A stretch of DNA of 35,193 nucleotides, taken from assembly GCA_030372965.1 (NCBI GenBank), contig JAUCQC010000073.1, forward strand, positions 1-35,193, given 5' to 3'. This document shows positions 1 through 7,970 of the stretch, in pieces. The notes under the pieces were generated by a model, which worked only from the letters and a program-made list of their open reading frames with translations, did not search any database and was not told where the DNA came from. Source of the DNA: a bacterium. Its GTDB lineage: Bacteria > Zhuqueibacterota > QNDG01 > DTFT01. Position numbers and translations under genes: made by a program. Each line of letters opens with the position of its first letter. Positions within the stretch are counted from its first letter, which is position 1.

Positions 1-25
1 AGCGTCAGATGTGTATAAGAGACAG
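1..25 (+). other. Nextera/Tn5 sequencing adapter (not genomic)
   Basis: These 25 bases are the 3' part of the Illumina Nextera read-1 adapter and end in the 19-bp Tn5 mosaic end (positions 7-25). They are a library artefact that survived trimming. Read through in the deoC frame they give the spurious peptide MYKRQ. Genomic sequence starts at 26. Confidence 0.97.
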
Positions 26-310
26 GCCAAGACGTCGACCGGTTACGGTTTTGTCCGCGGCCCGGACGGCCGATTCTCGGCCAAGGGCGCGACCGATGAC
101 GACATCCGGCTGATGCGGGCGCATTGCGGGCCGGACGTGCGGATCAAGGCGGCCGGAGGAATCCGTTCGCTGGACGATCTGCTGCGCGTCAAAGCACTGG
201 GCGCGGACCGCGTCGGCGCGACCGCCACAGCCGCCATCGTCGCCGAAGCGGCCCGCCGGCAGGACGGCGGAGGGACCCTCACGGCGGCGAATCAGGAAAC
301 GGGCCGCTGA
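26..310 (+). CDS. deoC: Deoxyribose-phosphate aldolase, C-terminal fragment (5' end cut by contig edge)
   Basis: DeoC cleaves 2-deoxy-D-ribose 5-phosphate to glyceraldehyde 3-phosphate and acetaldehyde in the cytosol. The fragment opens at the A-K-T-S-T-G-Y-G motif, whose Lys forms the Schiff base (Lys167 in E. coli). It continues through G-A-T-x-x-D and the second active-site lysine strand (I-K-A-A-G-G-I-R), then the phosphate-binding G-A-D-R-V-G-A-T segment. About 94 codons remain of a family of roughly 220-260 residues. The first codons before 26 are adapter, so the true start is missing. The stop is 34 bases before the Gfo/Idh/MocA start, and the gene probably belongs to the same plus-strand sugar-catabolism run. 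Confidence 0.9.
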   Translation, partial: AKTSTGYGFVRGPDGRFSAKGATDDDIRLMRAHCGPDVRIKAAGGIRSLDDLLRVKALGADRVGATATAAIVAEAARRQDGGGTLTAANQETGR

Positions 311-344
311 TTTCCGGACTATGTCATTCAAACCAGGAGGACGC

Positions 345-1511
345 ATGTCGGTCATCCGGGCGGCGGTGGTCGGCGCCGGCTTCATGGGGTCGGCGCATGC
401 CGAGGCGTTGAGGCGCATCGGGGTCGAAGTCGCCGGCATTCTCGGCGTGAATGAGACGGAATCGGTGTCCGCCGCGGCCAGGCTCGGCCTGCCGAAGGCG
501 TACCGGAACTACGGCGAAGTGCTGAAGGATCAGGCCGTGGACGCCGTTCACATCACCACTCCGAACCGATTCCACTTTCAGATGGCCCGGGACGCGCTCA
601 AGGAGCGCAAGCACGTTCTCTGCGAGAAACCCCTGGCCATGAATTCCCGCGAGACCGCTCTGCTCGCGGCCCTCTCCAAACGCACGAAATGCGCCGCTGG
701 AGTCAACTACAACATGCGGTTCTACCCGCTGTGCCTGGAGGCTCGGGAGGCCGTGTCCGCGGGCCGGCTGGGGAACGTCCTGTCCGTCTCGGGGAGTTAC
801 GCGCAGGACTGGCTTCTCTATCCGACGGATTACAACTGGCGGGTGCTGGCCGAGGAGGGAGGCGCGCTTCGCGCGGTGGCGGACATCGGTACCCACTGGC
901 TGGACCTCATGCAGCACGTCACCGGGCTCCGCGTGACGGCCGTGTGCGCCGACCTGCAGACCGTGCACCCGATCCGCAGGCGTCCCCGGGGCGAAGTGGA
1001 AACATTCTCGGGGAAAACCGCGAAGAAACGGCCGGTCGAGACCCTGGAGCCGGTTCCCGTTTCCACCGAAGACGGGGGAGGCATTCTCCTGCGGTTCGAG
1101 AACGGCGCGAAGGGCGCGCTCTGGGTGTCACAGACCACGGCCGGCCGCAAGAATTGCCTCCGGTTCGAGATCGCGGGCTCCGGGTCGGCGATTTCCTGGA
1201 ACAGCGAAAGTCCCAACGAAATGTGGATCGGTTCGAGGGACAAGGCCAACGAGATCCTGCTGAAGGATCCGGGCCTTCTGTCGGAGGCGGTTCGTCCCTA
1301 CGCGGGGTATCCGGGCGGACACAACGAAGGCTACCCGGACACGTTCAAGCAGTGCTTCCGCGCCTTCTATGAAACCATCGAAAAGGGGGATTTCAGGGCA
1401 AAACCGCCTTTCGCGACCTTCGAGGACGGGCACCGTGAAGCCCTGCTGTGCGAAGCAGTTCTGAAAAGTCACAAGAAGGGCGGCTGGGTTTTTCTGGATA
1501 AAAAGAGATAG
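345..1511 (+). CDS. Gfo/Idh/MocA family NAD(P)-dependent oxidoreductase
   Basis: This 388-residue cytosolic protein has an N-terminal Rossmann fold with the dinucleotide-binding G-A-G-F-M-G motif (residues 10-15) and the E-K-P motif (E94-K95-P96) whose Lys is catalytic in this family. A C-terminal alpha/beta substrate domain follows. The family oxidises or reduces sugar and inositol hydroxyls; the substrate cannot be read from sequence. Start: an in-frame ATG lies at 321, but AGGAGG at 335-340 sits 4 bases before the ATG at 345, which I prefer. The next gene encodes a sugar isomerase/epimerase TIM barrel. Such pairs are common in bacterial pathways that epimerise or 3-oxidise sugars, so a role in processing the imported sugar is likely but inferred. 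Confidence 0.9.
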   Translation: MSVIRAAVVGAGFMGSAHAEALRRIGVEVAGILGVNETESVSAAARLGLPKAYRNYGEVLKDQAVDAVHITTPNRFHFQMARDALKERKHVLCEKPLAMNSRETALLAALSKRTKCAAGVNYNMRFYPLCLEAREAVSAGRLGNVLSVSGSYAQDWLLYPTDYNWRVLAEEGGALRAVADIGTHWLDLMQHVTGLRVTAVCADLQTVHPIRRRPRGEVETFSGKTAKKRPVETLEPVPVSTEDGGGILLRFENGAKGALWVSQTTAGRKNCLRFEIAGSGSAISWNSESPNEMWIGSRDKANEILLKDPGLLSEAVRPYAGYPGGHNEGYPDTFKQCFRAFYETIEKGDFRAKPPFATFEDGHREALLCEAVLKSHKKGGWVFLDKKR

Positions 1512-1670
1512 AACACGGACCTGCGGCGGATCTGGCGGATTTGCATGAAAATTGAATGGGTAATAGGATTATCATGAATCGGGTGAAATGGTTCCATTTG
1601 CCCGGATATTTCCAGGAAGAGAACTGACCGGTCGAAGATGATCTGAAACCGGTAGAATAACCCCGTTAAG

Positions 1671-1720
1671 CCGTTTGATCCGTCATCATCCGCGACGCCA
1701 GCGGCGTCCGTTTGATCCGT
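1671..1720 (+). repeat. 13-bp direct repeat flanking a hairpin, upstream of the isomerase gene
   Basis: CCGTTTGATCCGT occurs at 1671-1683 and again at 1708-1720. Between the copies lies a perfect 6-bp hairpin (1694-1699 with 1703-1708, loop AGC). The second copy is 26 bases before the ATG at 1747. It may be a regulator site or a local duplication. The rest of the 235-base gap 1512-1746 shows only a weak imperfect inverted repeat (AAATGG/CCATTT) near 1586-1600 and no clear promoter. Confidence 0.5.
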
Positions 1721-1746
1721 GTTCCATTGTGACCGTGGAGGAGACG

Positions 1747-2664
1747 ATGAAACTTGGATTCGTCAGCGCCATTCTGCCGGATCTGGACCGGAAAGACGTT
1801 TTCCGGATCGCGAAGGAATCCGGCTATTCCTGCGTCGAACTCATGTGCTGGCCCCAGGGCAGGGCGGAGCGGCGTTACGCCGGCGTGACCCATGTGAACG
1901 CGGCGGACATGACGGACGATCGGGCGAAGGGTGTTCTCGATGAAGCCGCGGCCGCGGGCGTCGAAATCAGCGGGCTCGGGTACTATCCCAATCCGCTGTC
2001 CCCGGACGCGGATGAATCCCGTGTCGCGACCGATCATCTGAGGCAAGTCATCCTTGCCGCGGCGAAACTGAAAGTCGGCGTCGTCAACACGTTCATCGGA
2101 AAGGACTGGAAGAGGTCAACAGACGAGAACTGGCCGCGATTCAGGGAAGTCTGGCCGCCGCTCGTCCGGTTCGCGGCGGACCTGGGGGTCCGGATCGCCA
2201 TCGAAAACTGTCCGATGTATTTCACGAAGGACGAATGGCCGGGCGGAAAGAACCTGGCCTCCAGCCCGGCCCTGTGGCGGCGCATGTTCGACGAAATTCC
2301 GGATCCGGGCTTCGGGCTGAATTTCGATCCGTCCCATTTGGTCTGGCAGGGCATCGATTATTTGAAAGCCGCGAGAGAGTTCGCTGGCCGGATATTTCAC
2401 GCGCATGCCAAGGACTGCCGGGTGGACCGTCACCGCCTGGACGAAGTCGGCATTCTCGCGACGCCGCTCGAGTTCCACACGCCCAAACTGCCGGGTCTCG
2501 GAGACGTGAAGTGGGGAAAACTGATTTCCGTGCTGGGAGACGCGGGGTATGACGGCCCGGTGTGCGTGGAGGTCGAGGACAGAACGTTTGAGGCGTCCCT
2601 GGAAAAACGCAGGGCGGCGCTCAACCAGAGCCGGGCGTTTTTGAGACAGTTCATTCCGGAATGA
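1747..2664 (+). CDS. Sugar phosphate isomerase/epimerase-type TIM barrel (xylose isomerase-like, AP endonuclease 2 fold)
   Basis: This 305-residue cytosolic protein fits the xylose-isomerase-like TIM-barrel family. Probable divalent-metal ligands lie on successive strands: E153 (A-I-E-N-C), D194 with H197 (N-F-D-P-S-H), H218/H220 (H-A-H-A-K-D) and E275/E277 (V-E-V-E-D). Family members isomerise or epimerise free or phosphorylated sugars and keto-inositols, so the exact reaction is open. Start: the reading frame opens at 1675, but GGAGGAG at about 1737-1743 just upstream of ATG 1747 and the conserved M-K-L-G-F opening fix the start. The TGA overlaps an upstream ATG of the next frame, which suggests coupling to the GH130 gene. 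Confidence 0.87.
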   Translation: MKLGFVSAILPDLDRKDVFRIAKESGYSCVELMCWPQGRAERRYAGVTHVNAADMTDDRAKGVLDEAAAAGVEISGLGYYPNPLSPDADESRVATDHLRQVILAAAKLKVGVVNTFIGKDWKRSTDENWPRFREVWPPLVRFAADLGVRIAIENCPMYFTKDEWPGGKNLASSPALWRRMFDEIPDPGFGLNFDPSHLVWQGIDYLKAAREFAGRIFHAHAKDCRVDRHRLDEVGILATPLEFHTPKLPGLGDVKWGKLISVLGDAGYDGPVCVEVEDRTFEASLEKRRAALNQSRAFLRQFIPE

Positions 2665-2693
2665 GTGAAGAAATCCATCAGAAAGAGGAGACG

Positions 2694-3686
2694 ATGACGA
2701 CACTCAGGATCCTGAACGAAAAGAACATCCCCAATCTGCCGTGGGAGGAAAAACCGGCGGGGTACGACAAGCCGGTGTGGCGGTATTCGAAGAATCCGGT
2801 CATTCCGAGGGACCTCCTGCCCGCGTCGAACAGCATCTTCAACAGCGCGGTCGTCCCCTTCAAAGGGCAGTTCGCCGGCGTGTTCCGGTCCGACGACTGG
2901 TCTCGGCACATGGCCCTGTACCGTGGGTTCAGCGCGGACGGCCTGAAGTGGAAGCTGGACCCGGATCCCATCCGGTTCCAGTGCGACGATCCCGAGGTGG
3001 GAAAGTTCGTGTACGGGTACGATCCCCGCGTCGTGTGGATCGAGGACCGCTTCTACGTCACCTGGTGCAATTACTATCACGGGCCCACGATCGGAGTCGC
3101 CTGGACCCGCGATTTCGAGACGTTCCACCAGCACGAAAACGCCTTTCTGCCATTCAACCGAAACGGCGTGCTTTTTCCCCGCAAAATCGGCGGAAATTTC
3201 GTGATGCTGTCCAGACCTTCGGACAGCGGCCACACGCCGTTCGGAGACATTTACCTGAGCCAGAGCCCGGATCTCTGCTATTGGGGACGGCACCGCCACG
3301 TCATGGGCCCGATCGGCAACTCCTGGCAGTACACCAAGATCGGGGGCGGGCCGGTTCCCGTCGAAACGTCGGAAGGGTGGCTGCTCATCTATCACGGCGT
3401 GCTCCAGTCGTGCAACGGATTCGTTTACAGCGCGGGCGCCGTCCTGCTCGACCTTGAAAAGCCGTGGAAAGTGGTCGGCCGCGCCAAGCCCTACCTGTGG
3501 TCCCCGCAGACGCCGTACGAGTGCGTGGGCGACGTGCCGAACGTGGTTTTCCCGTGCGCCATCCTGTGCGACGCGGCCACCGGCCGCATGGCGATTTATT
3601 ACGGCGCCGCGGACACGGTCACGGCCCTGGCCTTCAGCACGGTGCAGGAAATCGTCGATTTCATCAGGAAACATCCGCAGGACTGA
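2694..3686 (+). CDS. GH130 beta-mannoside phosphorylase (GH130_2-like)
   Basis: This 330-residue five-bladed beta-propeller enzyme carries the family proton-donor Asp in Y-G-Y-D-P-R-V (D110). Other motifs are [20 protein letters not shown] and S-R-P-S-D-x-G-H-T-P-F-G-D-I. GH130 enzymes split beta-mannosides with phosphate to give alpha-mannose 1-phosphate. From memory the sequence is closest to the GH130_2 group (UhgbMP, BT1033), which act on beta-1,4-Man-GlcNAc and some mannans. There is no signal peptide, so it acts on imported oligosaccharides. Start: an ATG at 2661 overlaps the upstream stop, but AGAGGAG at 2684-2690 favours ATG 2694. Exact substrate is inferred. Confidence 0.9.
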   Translation: MTTLRILNEKNIPNLPWEEKPAGYDKPVWRYSKNPVIPRDLLPASNSIFNSAVVPFKGQFAGVFRSDDWSRHMALYRGFSADGLKWKLDPDPIRFQCDDPEVGKFVYGYDPRVVWIEDRFYVTWCNYYHGPTIGVAWTRDFETFHQHENAFLPFNRNGVLFPRKIGGNFVMLSRPSDSGHTPFGDIYLSQSPDLCYWGRHRHVMGPIGNSWQYTKIGGGPVPVETSEGWLLIYHGVLQSCNGFVYSAGAVLLDLEKPWKVVGRAKPYLWSPQTPYECVGDVPNVVFPCAILCDAATGRMAIYYGAADTVTALAFSTVQEIVDFIRKHPQD

Positions 3687-3762
3687 CCGATCGGATTCGG
3701 GATCGCCGCGGCTGATCAGCCTGAAACCCGGGATTCTCCGGGATTCGCAATCAAAGGAGGCA

Positions 3763-5097
3763 ATGACCATCCGACCCGGAAAACTTGCGCATTCGGCATG
3801 GATGTTGACCGTACTGGCGGTCTTCTGCGTTCCGGCCGTTCCGGTCCGAGCCGCGGATTCATGTCCTGTGACGCCGCCTCGGCCCGCGCTCATCCTGGAG
3901 TTGAAGGATCTGATGGAGCGCTACAGTTCCATCTCAAGCAACCAATTGTTCGCGAATCACTGCCGCTCCATCCTTGATGCTCTCAACGCGACCGTTTCCG
4001 TTTCGCGCGCCGATTCGATTCTTCTCCAATCGGTGTACGATTCTTTCACGGACACCACCGCGCAGTGGAACGCCTCCCGTTTCGCGTCCTACACGGAACG
4101 CAAGCGGCCGATTGTGCTCTCCTGGATTTCCCCCGTGGACGGAGAAGTCTCCCTGGCCTGCCTGGTCCTCCCGGACGCCTGGTCCCCGGACAACGCTTAC
4201 CCGCTGACCGTCCGGCTTCACGGTCTTTCGGACGAAGCCTACGGAACGCGGATCCGTTTTCTGCACCGGTATTTCAACCCCCGCCAGGTTCTCGACGAAA
4301 GCTTCGAAAACGGGTATGTGCTGCTTCCGTGGGGCAGGGGAAATCTCTGGTACCATGGGGTCGGAGAAACGGATATTTGGGAGAGCATCCGCGCGGTGAA
4401 ATCCGGATTCCGGATTGACGAGAACCGGCAGTACCTTGTCGGATTCTCCATGGGCGGGTACGGATCGTGGAAGCTGGGCATCGAATCTCCCGATACCTGG
4501 GCCGCGGTCGGCGTGTTCGCGGGCGCGCTCTGGTACGACGGCGGCGCACTCCTGAACCGTTCAGTCGTGTACACATTGAGAGACATGCCAGTCTATTTCG
4601 TGTGCGGGCAGTCCGACGGGCTTCTGTCCGTGAACGAGTCGGCCTATTCGACGCTCCTGGAGACGGGCAATCCGGATCTCGTGTTCACGACTTTTCCGGG
4701 CGGCCACGAGGCGCCGGTCGAGCAGTGGCGCGCCATGCACGAGTGGATGCGTCCGTTGACGAGGAAGGGATCCGGCACGGATGGAAGCAGCCGGCCGTTC
4801 CGGCCCGGATCGCCTGTGCTCCTCGGGAATTATCCGAATCCCTTCAATCCGGAGACGCGCATCCAATACACCGTGCCCGGACCGGGGGATGTGGAAATCC
4901 GGATTTTCTGCGCGTCCGGCGGTCTCATCCGTACGCTTCAGCAACGGGCGTCGTCGGCCGGGAGGTTCGAGGTCCGATGGGACGGGAAGGACCGGTCCGG
5001 CCGCCCCGTACCGACAGGCATTTACCTCTGCCGGATCGCCTGCGGATCATCGAACGGGCGGTCCGCCGCGTCCCTGAAGATGTGCCTGGTGCGGTGA
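3763..5097 (+). CDS. Secreted alpha/beta-hydrolase (esterase/peptidase-like) with C-terminal T9SS/FlgD-type sorting domain
   Basis: This 444-residue exported protein starts with a Sec signal peptide (basic N-end, hydrophobic core to about residue 29, cleavage near V-R-A-A). An alpha/beta-hydrolase domain follows with nucleophile S229 (G-F-S-M-G-G), probable acid D285 (C-G-Q-S-D-G) and H315 (G-G-H-E-A-P). The tail opens with N-Y-P-N-P-F-N-P at 356-363 and ends at residue 444. That tail is the FlgD-like/type A sorting domain common in FCB-group secreted proteins. It may be a carbohydrate esterase acting outside the cell before uptake; a peptidase role is possible. AAAGGAGG at 3753-3760 fixes ATG 3763. 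A perfect 12-bp palindrome (3710-3721) lies in the gap after GH130. Confidence 0.85.
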   Translation: MTIRPGKLAHSAWMLTVLAVFCVPAVPVRAADSCPVTPPRPALILELKDLMERYSSISSNQLFANHCRSILDALNATVSVSRADSILLQSVYDSFTDTTAQWNASRFASYTERKRPIVLSWISPVDGEVSLACLVLPDAWSPDNAYPLTVRLHGLSDEAYGTRIRFLHRYFNPRQVLDESFENGYVLLPWGRGNLWYHGVGETDIWESIRAVKSGFRIDENRQYLVGFSMGGYGSWKLGIESPDTWAAVGVFAGALWYDGGALLNRSVVYTLRDMPVYFVCGQSDGLLSVNESAYSTLLETGNPDLVFTTFPGGHEAPVEQWRAMHEWMRPLTRKGSGTDGSSRPFRPGSPVLLGNYPNPFNPETRIQYTVPGPGDVEIRIFCASGGLIRTLQQRASSAGRFEVRWDGKDRSGRPVPTGIYLCRIACGSSNGRSAASLKMCLVR

Positions 5098-5139
5098 AAA
5101 GAAAGAATTCAAGGCCTTGACAGTCGTCGGGTTCATTTT

Positions 5140-5195
5140 GGATTTCAGGCTTCAGCCTTTTATCACGTTGGAAGAAAGGCTGAAGACTGAATTCC
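5140..5195. repeat. Palindromic dispersed element, copy A
   Basis: Two 21-base arms, 5140-5160 and 5175-5195, are inverted repeats matching at 19 of 21 positions (the inner 11 bp are perfect) around a 14-base loop. A diverged copy with the same outline lies at 21309-21365. As RNA it would form a long stem-loop. It resembles REP/MITE-like repeats; a terminator role is less likely because no T-run follows. Confidence 0.7.
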
Positions 5196-5352
5196 CGATC
5201 CAGGGGATCCATCCGAAATCCGGGGATTCGCCGCTCAGGACTTCAGCATCGAAGTCCGAAACAGGATGATACCCGAACCCGGCATTTCATTTTTCTCCTG
5301 CTTCCATTTTTACCTTGGAAATTTCAGGAACAGGCATTAAATTCATATCAGC

Positions 5353-5364
5353 GCAAACGTTTCC
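5353..5364. promoter_or_regulatory. Candidate LacI-family operator upstream of GH94
   Basis: The 8-bp perfect palindrome AAACGTTT (5355-5362) has an outer G-C pair one base further out, giving GCAAACGTTTCC. Central-CG palindromes flanked by A/T are typical LacI/GalR operators. It lies 66 bases before the GH94 ATG. No LacI-type regulator gene is in this window, so the assignment rests on the motif and position only. Confidence 0.4.
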
Positions 5365-5430
5365 GATTATGTATCCAATTTATTGAAAAAATTAAAATTA
5401 AATCAATCATCAGCAAACTGGGATCTTTCC

Positions 5431-7824
5431 ATGCGATTCGGACATTTCGACGACCGGAACAAAGAATACGTCATTGAAAGACCGGACACTCCTGCATCGT
5501 GGAGCAATTATCTCGGGTCCACGACCTACGGCGCGATCATCACCAACAATGCCGGCGGGTACAGCTTTTACAATTCCGCGGCCCAGGGCCGCTTCATGAG
5601 GTGGCGGCCGAACACGCTTCCCATGGACCAGCCCGGCCGTTATTTCTATCTCCGCGACCGGGATTCCGGCGATTACTGGTCCGCTTCCTGGCAGCCTGTC
5701 GGGAAACCGCTGGACCGGTACAAATCCGTCTGCAGGCACGGGACCGCTTACACGGTCATCGAATCGGAGTACGGCGGAATCCGCACCGAATCACTCTATT
5801 TCGTGCCCCTGGGCCGCGATTTCGAATGCTGGCTTTTGAAAGTGGAGAACCGCGATCAAAGGCCGCGGCGCCTGTCCGTCTTTCCGTTCGTCGAATACGC
5901 GAATTTCTGGCATCTCTGGATGGACTGGGTGAATCTGCAGTACACCCAGTTCATCATGGAAATGAAGGTGGTGGACGGAATCATTCAGCACGCGGTCAAC
6001 CCCCTGCTTCCGGTCGTGAAAGGCGATTTCAACGCGGGCGGGGCGAAGCACACGTTCCTGGCCTTGACCGGCGCCGAGATCAGCGGGTTTGACACGGACC
6101 GGGAGCGGTTCATCGGTCCCTACCGGGGATACGGAAATCCCGCGGTGGTTGAGACGGGCCGATGTTCCGGGTCCATCGCGGTCGGTGGAAACGGATGCGG
6201 CGTCTTTCAGGCCGACGCGGACCTGAAGCCGGGCGAATCGCGCGAGATTCTCGTGCTGATGGGCATCGGCACGGCCGCCGAAGAGGGAAGGGAGGCCAGG
6301 GCCGCCTTTTCCGATCCGGCCGTCTGCAGGAGCGAGTTTGAACGCGTCAAATCCTACTGGCACGGCCGGCTCACCGCGTTCACGGTCGAGACCCCGGATC
6401 CCGAATTCAACAGCATGATGAACGTCTGGAATCCCTACAATTGCCTGATCACTTACGCCTGGTCGCGCGCCGCCAGCCTGGTGTACGCGGGGGAGAGGGA
6501 CGGGCTTGGATTCCGCGACACGGTGCAGGACATTCTCGGGGTTCTGCCCGCCATACCCGACGAAGCCGTCCGGCGGCTCGAGCTGATGATCACCGGGCAG
6601 GCGTCCACGGGCGGAGCCATGCCGGTGGTGAAGCAGTTCAACCACCACCCCGGCAGGGAAACCGCGCCCCGGGAGGAGGAATACCGGTCGGATGACTGCC
6701 TGTGGCTGTTCAACACGGTTCCGGCTTACGTGAAGGAATCCGGCGACATCGGATTCTACAGCAAGGTGCTCCCCTACGCGGACGGCGGAGAGGACACGGT
6801 TCTCGGTCACCTGCGCCGCGCCATCGAATTCAACCTCAGCCGGTCCGGCGGCCACGGTCTTCCCTGCGGCCTGGCCGCGGACTGGAACGACTGCATCCAG
6901 CTGGGCCCCAGGGGCGAGTCGGTTTTTGTCGCGTTTCAGGTCCGGCACGGCCTGAGGACCTACGCCGAAATCTGCGACGCGCTCGGTAAAACCGGCGAAT
7001 CCGCCTGGGCGAAGGAGCGGCTCGGGGATCTGGACGAAGCCATCCGTAAGCACGCGTGGGACGGCCGCTGGTTCATCCGGGGCATCCGGGAGGACGGCCT
7101 GACTTTCGGCTCGCGCCGGAACGACGAGGGAACGATCTGGCTGAGCCCCCAGTCCTGGTCGGTCATCAGCGGTCACGCGTCCCGCGAACAGTCCGAAACG
7201 GTGATGACCGTCGTCGCGGAGAAGCTCGAGACTGAATTCGGGCTCATGATCTGCGACCCGCCCTATGAGCGCGCGGACGTGTCGGTCATGAAGGCGGTGC
7301 TCTTCAACAAGGGGATGAAGGAGAACGGCTCCATCTTCTGCCACATTCAGGGCTGGGCCGTCATCGCGGAAACCCTGCTCGGCCGGGGGAACGCCGCGTT
7401 CCGGCATTTCCGCGCCTCCATGCCGGCGGCCTGGAACGACAAAGCCGAGATCCGGGAAATAGAACCCTACGTCTACTGCCAGTTCACGAACAGCCCGGCC
7501 AGCCCCCGCAGAGGCGCCTCGCGCCTGCCCTGGCTTTCCGGGTCGGCCGCCTGGTCCTACTTCACCGCCACACAGCATATTCTCGGGATCCGGCCCGAGG
7601 TCAACGGACTGCGCATCGACCCCTGCGTCCCGTCCGGCTGGAAACAGTTCAAGGTCCACCGGCGCTTCCGGGGGAAACTCGTGCGCATCGAGGTTTCAAA
7701 CCCGGACGGCGTCGAAAAAGGGCTGCGGGAGCTGACGTTGAACGGAGAGAAACTGTCCGGCGGTCTGCTGCCGGTCGAGAAGCTGAAAGACGAGAACACG
7801 GTCCGCGCGGTCATGGGCCGCTGA
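5431..7824 (+). CDS. GH94 beta-glycoside phosphorylase, paralog 1 (cellobiose/chitobiose phosphorylase-like)
   Basis: This 797-residue cytosolic enzyme shows the full GH94 layout: N-terminal beta-sandwich, linker, (alpha/alpha)6 barrel and C-terminal sheet. Landmarks are the opening G-H-F-D-D, N-N-A-G-G-Y-S-F-Y, the catalytic motif A-D-W-N-D (D484/D487), E-P-Y-V-Y-C-Q and the phosphate-site-like W-L-S-G-S-A near the end. GH94 enzymes phosphorolyse beta-linked disaccharides to a sugar 1-phosphate. The acceptor (Glc, GlcNAc or sugar acid) is not decided by what I can see. Start: a TTG at 5383 opens the frame, but ATG 5431 matches the start and length of the second paralog at 9409. The Shine-Dalgarno is weak. 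No signal peptide. Confidence 0.9.
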   Translation: MRFGHFDDRNKEYVIERPDTPASWSNYLGSTTYGAIITNNAGGYSFYNSAAQGRFMRWRPNTLPMDQPGRYFYLRDRDSGDYWSASWQPVGKPLDRYKSVCRHGTAYTVIESEYGGIRTESLYFVPLGRDFECWLLKVENRDQRPRRLSVFPFVEYANFWHLWMDWVNLQYTQFIMEMKVVDGIIQHAVNPLLPVVKGDFNAGGAKHTFLALTGAEISGFDTDRERFIGPYRGYGNPAVVETGRCSGSIAVGGNGCGVFQADADLKPGESREILVLMGIGTAAEEGREARAAFSDPAVCRSEFERVKSYWHGRLTAFTVETPDPEFNSMMNVWNPYNCLITYAWSRAASLVYAGERDGLGFRDTVQDILGVLPAIPDEAVRRLELMITGQASTGGAMPVVKQFNHHPGRETAPREEEYRSDDCLWLFNTVPAYVKESGDIGFYSKVLPYADGGEDTVLGHLRRAIEFNLSRSGGHGLPCGLAADWNDCIQLGPRGESVFVAFQVRHGLRTYAEICDALGKTGESAWAKERLGDLDEAIRKHAWDGRWFIRGIREDGLTFGSRRNDEGTIWLSPQSWSVISGHASREQSETVMTVVAEKLETEFGLMICDPPYERADVSVMKAVLFNKGMKENGSIFCHIQGWAVIAETLLGRGNAAFRHFRASMPAAWNDKAEIREIEPYVYCQFTNSPASPRRGASRLPWLSGSAAWSYFTATQHILGIRPEVNGLRIDPCVPSGWKQFKVHRRFRGKLVRIEVSNPDGVEKGLRELTLNGEKLSGGLLPVEKLKDENTVRAVMGR

Positions 7825-7839
7825 CGGCCGCCGGTGTCT

Positions 7840-7887
7840 TTCCGTCCGGAGGGGTTCACGCCCGGATGCGGGAACCCGCGGACGGAA
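7840..7887. other. Intercistronic hairpin between GH94 and the symporter gene
   Basis: A 9-bp stem (7840-7848 with 7879-7887) encloses a second 6-bp stem (7852-7857 with 7872-7877) and a 14-base loop. No T-run follows, so it is not a classical terminator. It could stabilise the upstream mRNA or tune expression of the transporter. The rest of the 146-base gap holds a 5-bp hairpin near 7936-7951 and the AAAGGAG of the next gene. Confidence 0.5.
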
Positions 7888-7970
7888 GCGCGACGCGGAT
7901 GCCCGCGCCGGCTGATCCTGTCCGAGAATATCCCCTCGACGCGATTGTCGATATCCCGAAAGGAGCGTTC

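Larger units (their letters stand above)
5098..5430. other. 333-base intergenic region before the first GH94 gene
   Basis: The gap is clearly more AT-rich than its neighbours, especially 5280-5430. It contains a 56-base palindromic element (5140-5195) and a LacI-type operator candidate (5353-5364), listed separately. I see no RNA gene and no unambiguous -35/-10 pair. It is the most likely place for a promoter that starts a separate GH94-symporter-GH94 transcript. Confidence 0.6.

Noticed and set aside
2430-3893. Long minus-strand open frame (487 codons) across the isomerase, GH130 and esterase genes
   Set aside because: Arginine/glycine-rich antisense of well-recognised plus-strand genes; such frames are expected in GC-rich DNA. 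No domain recognisable.
5383-5430. Upstream TTG start for GH94 paralog 1
   Set aside because: The extension is absent from paralog 2 and would overlap the AT-rich regulatory-looking region; ATG 5431 gives the conserved G-H-F-D-D opening.
5791-7659. 622-codon minus-strand frame inside GH94
   Set aside because: Antisense shadow of a gene with intact GH94 catalytic motifs; no recognisable domain or ribosome site.
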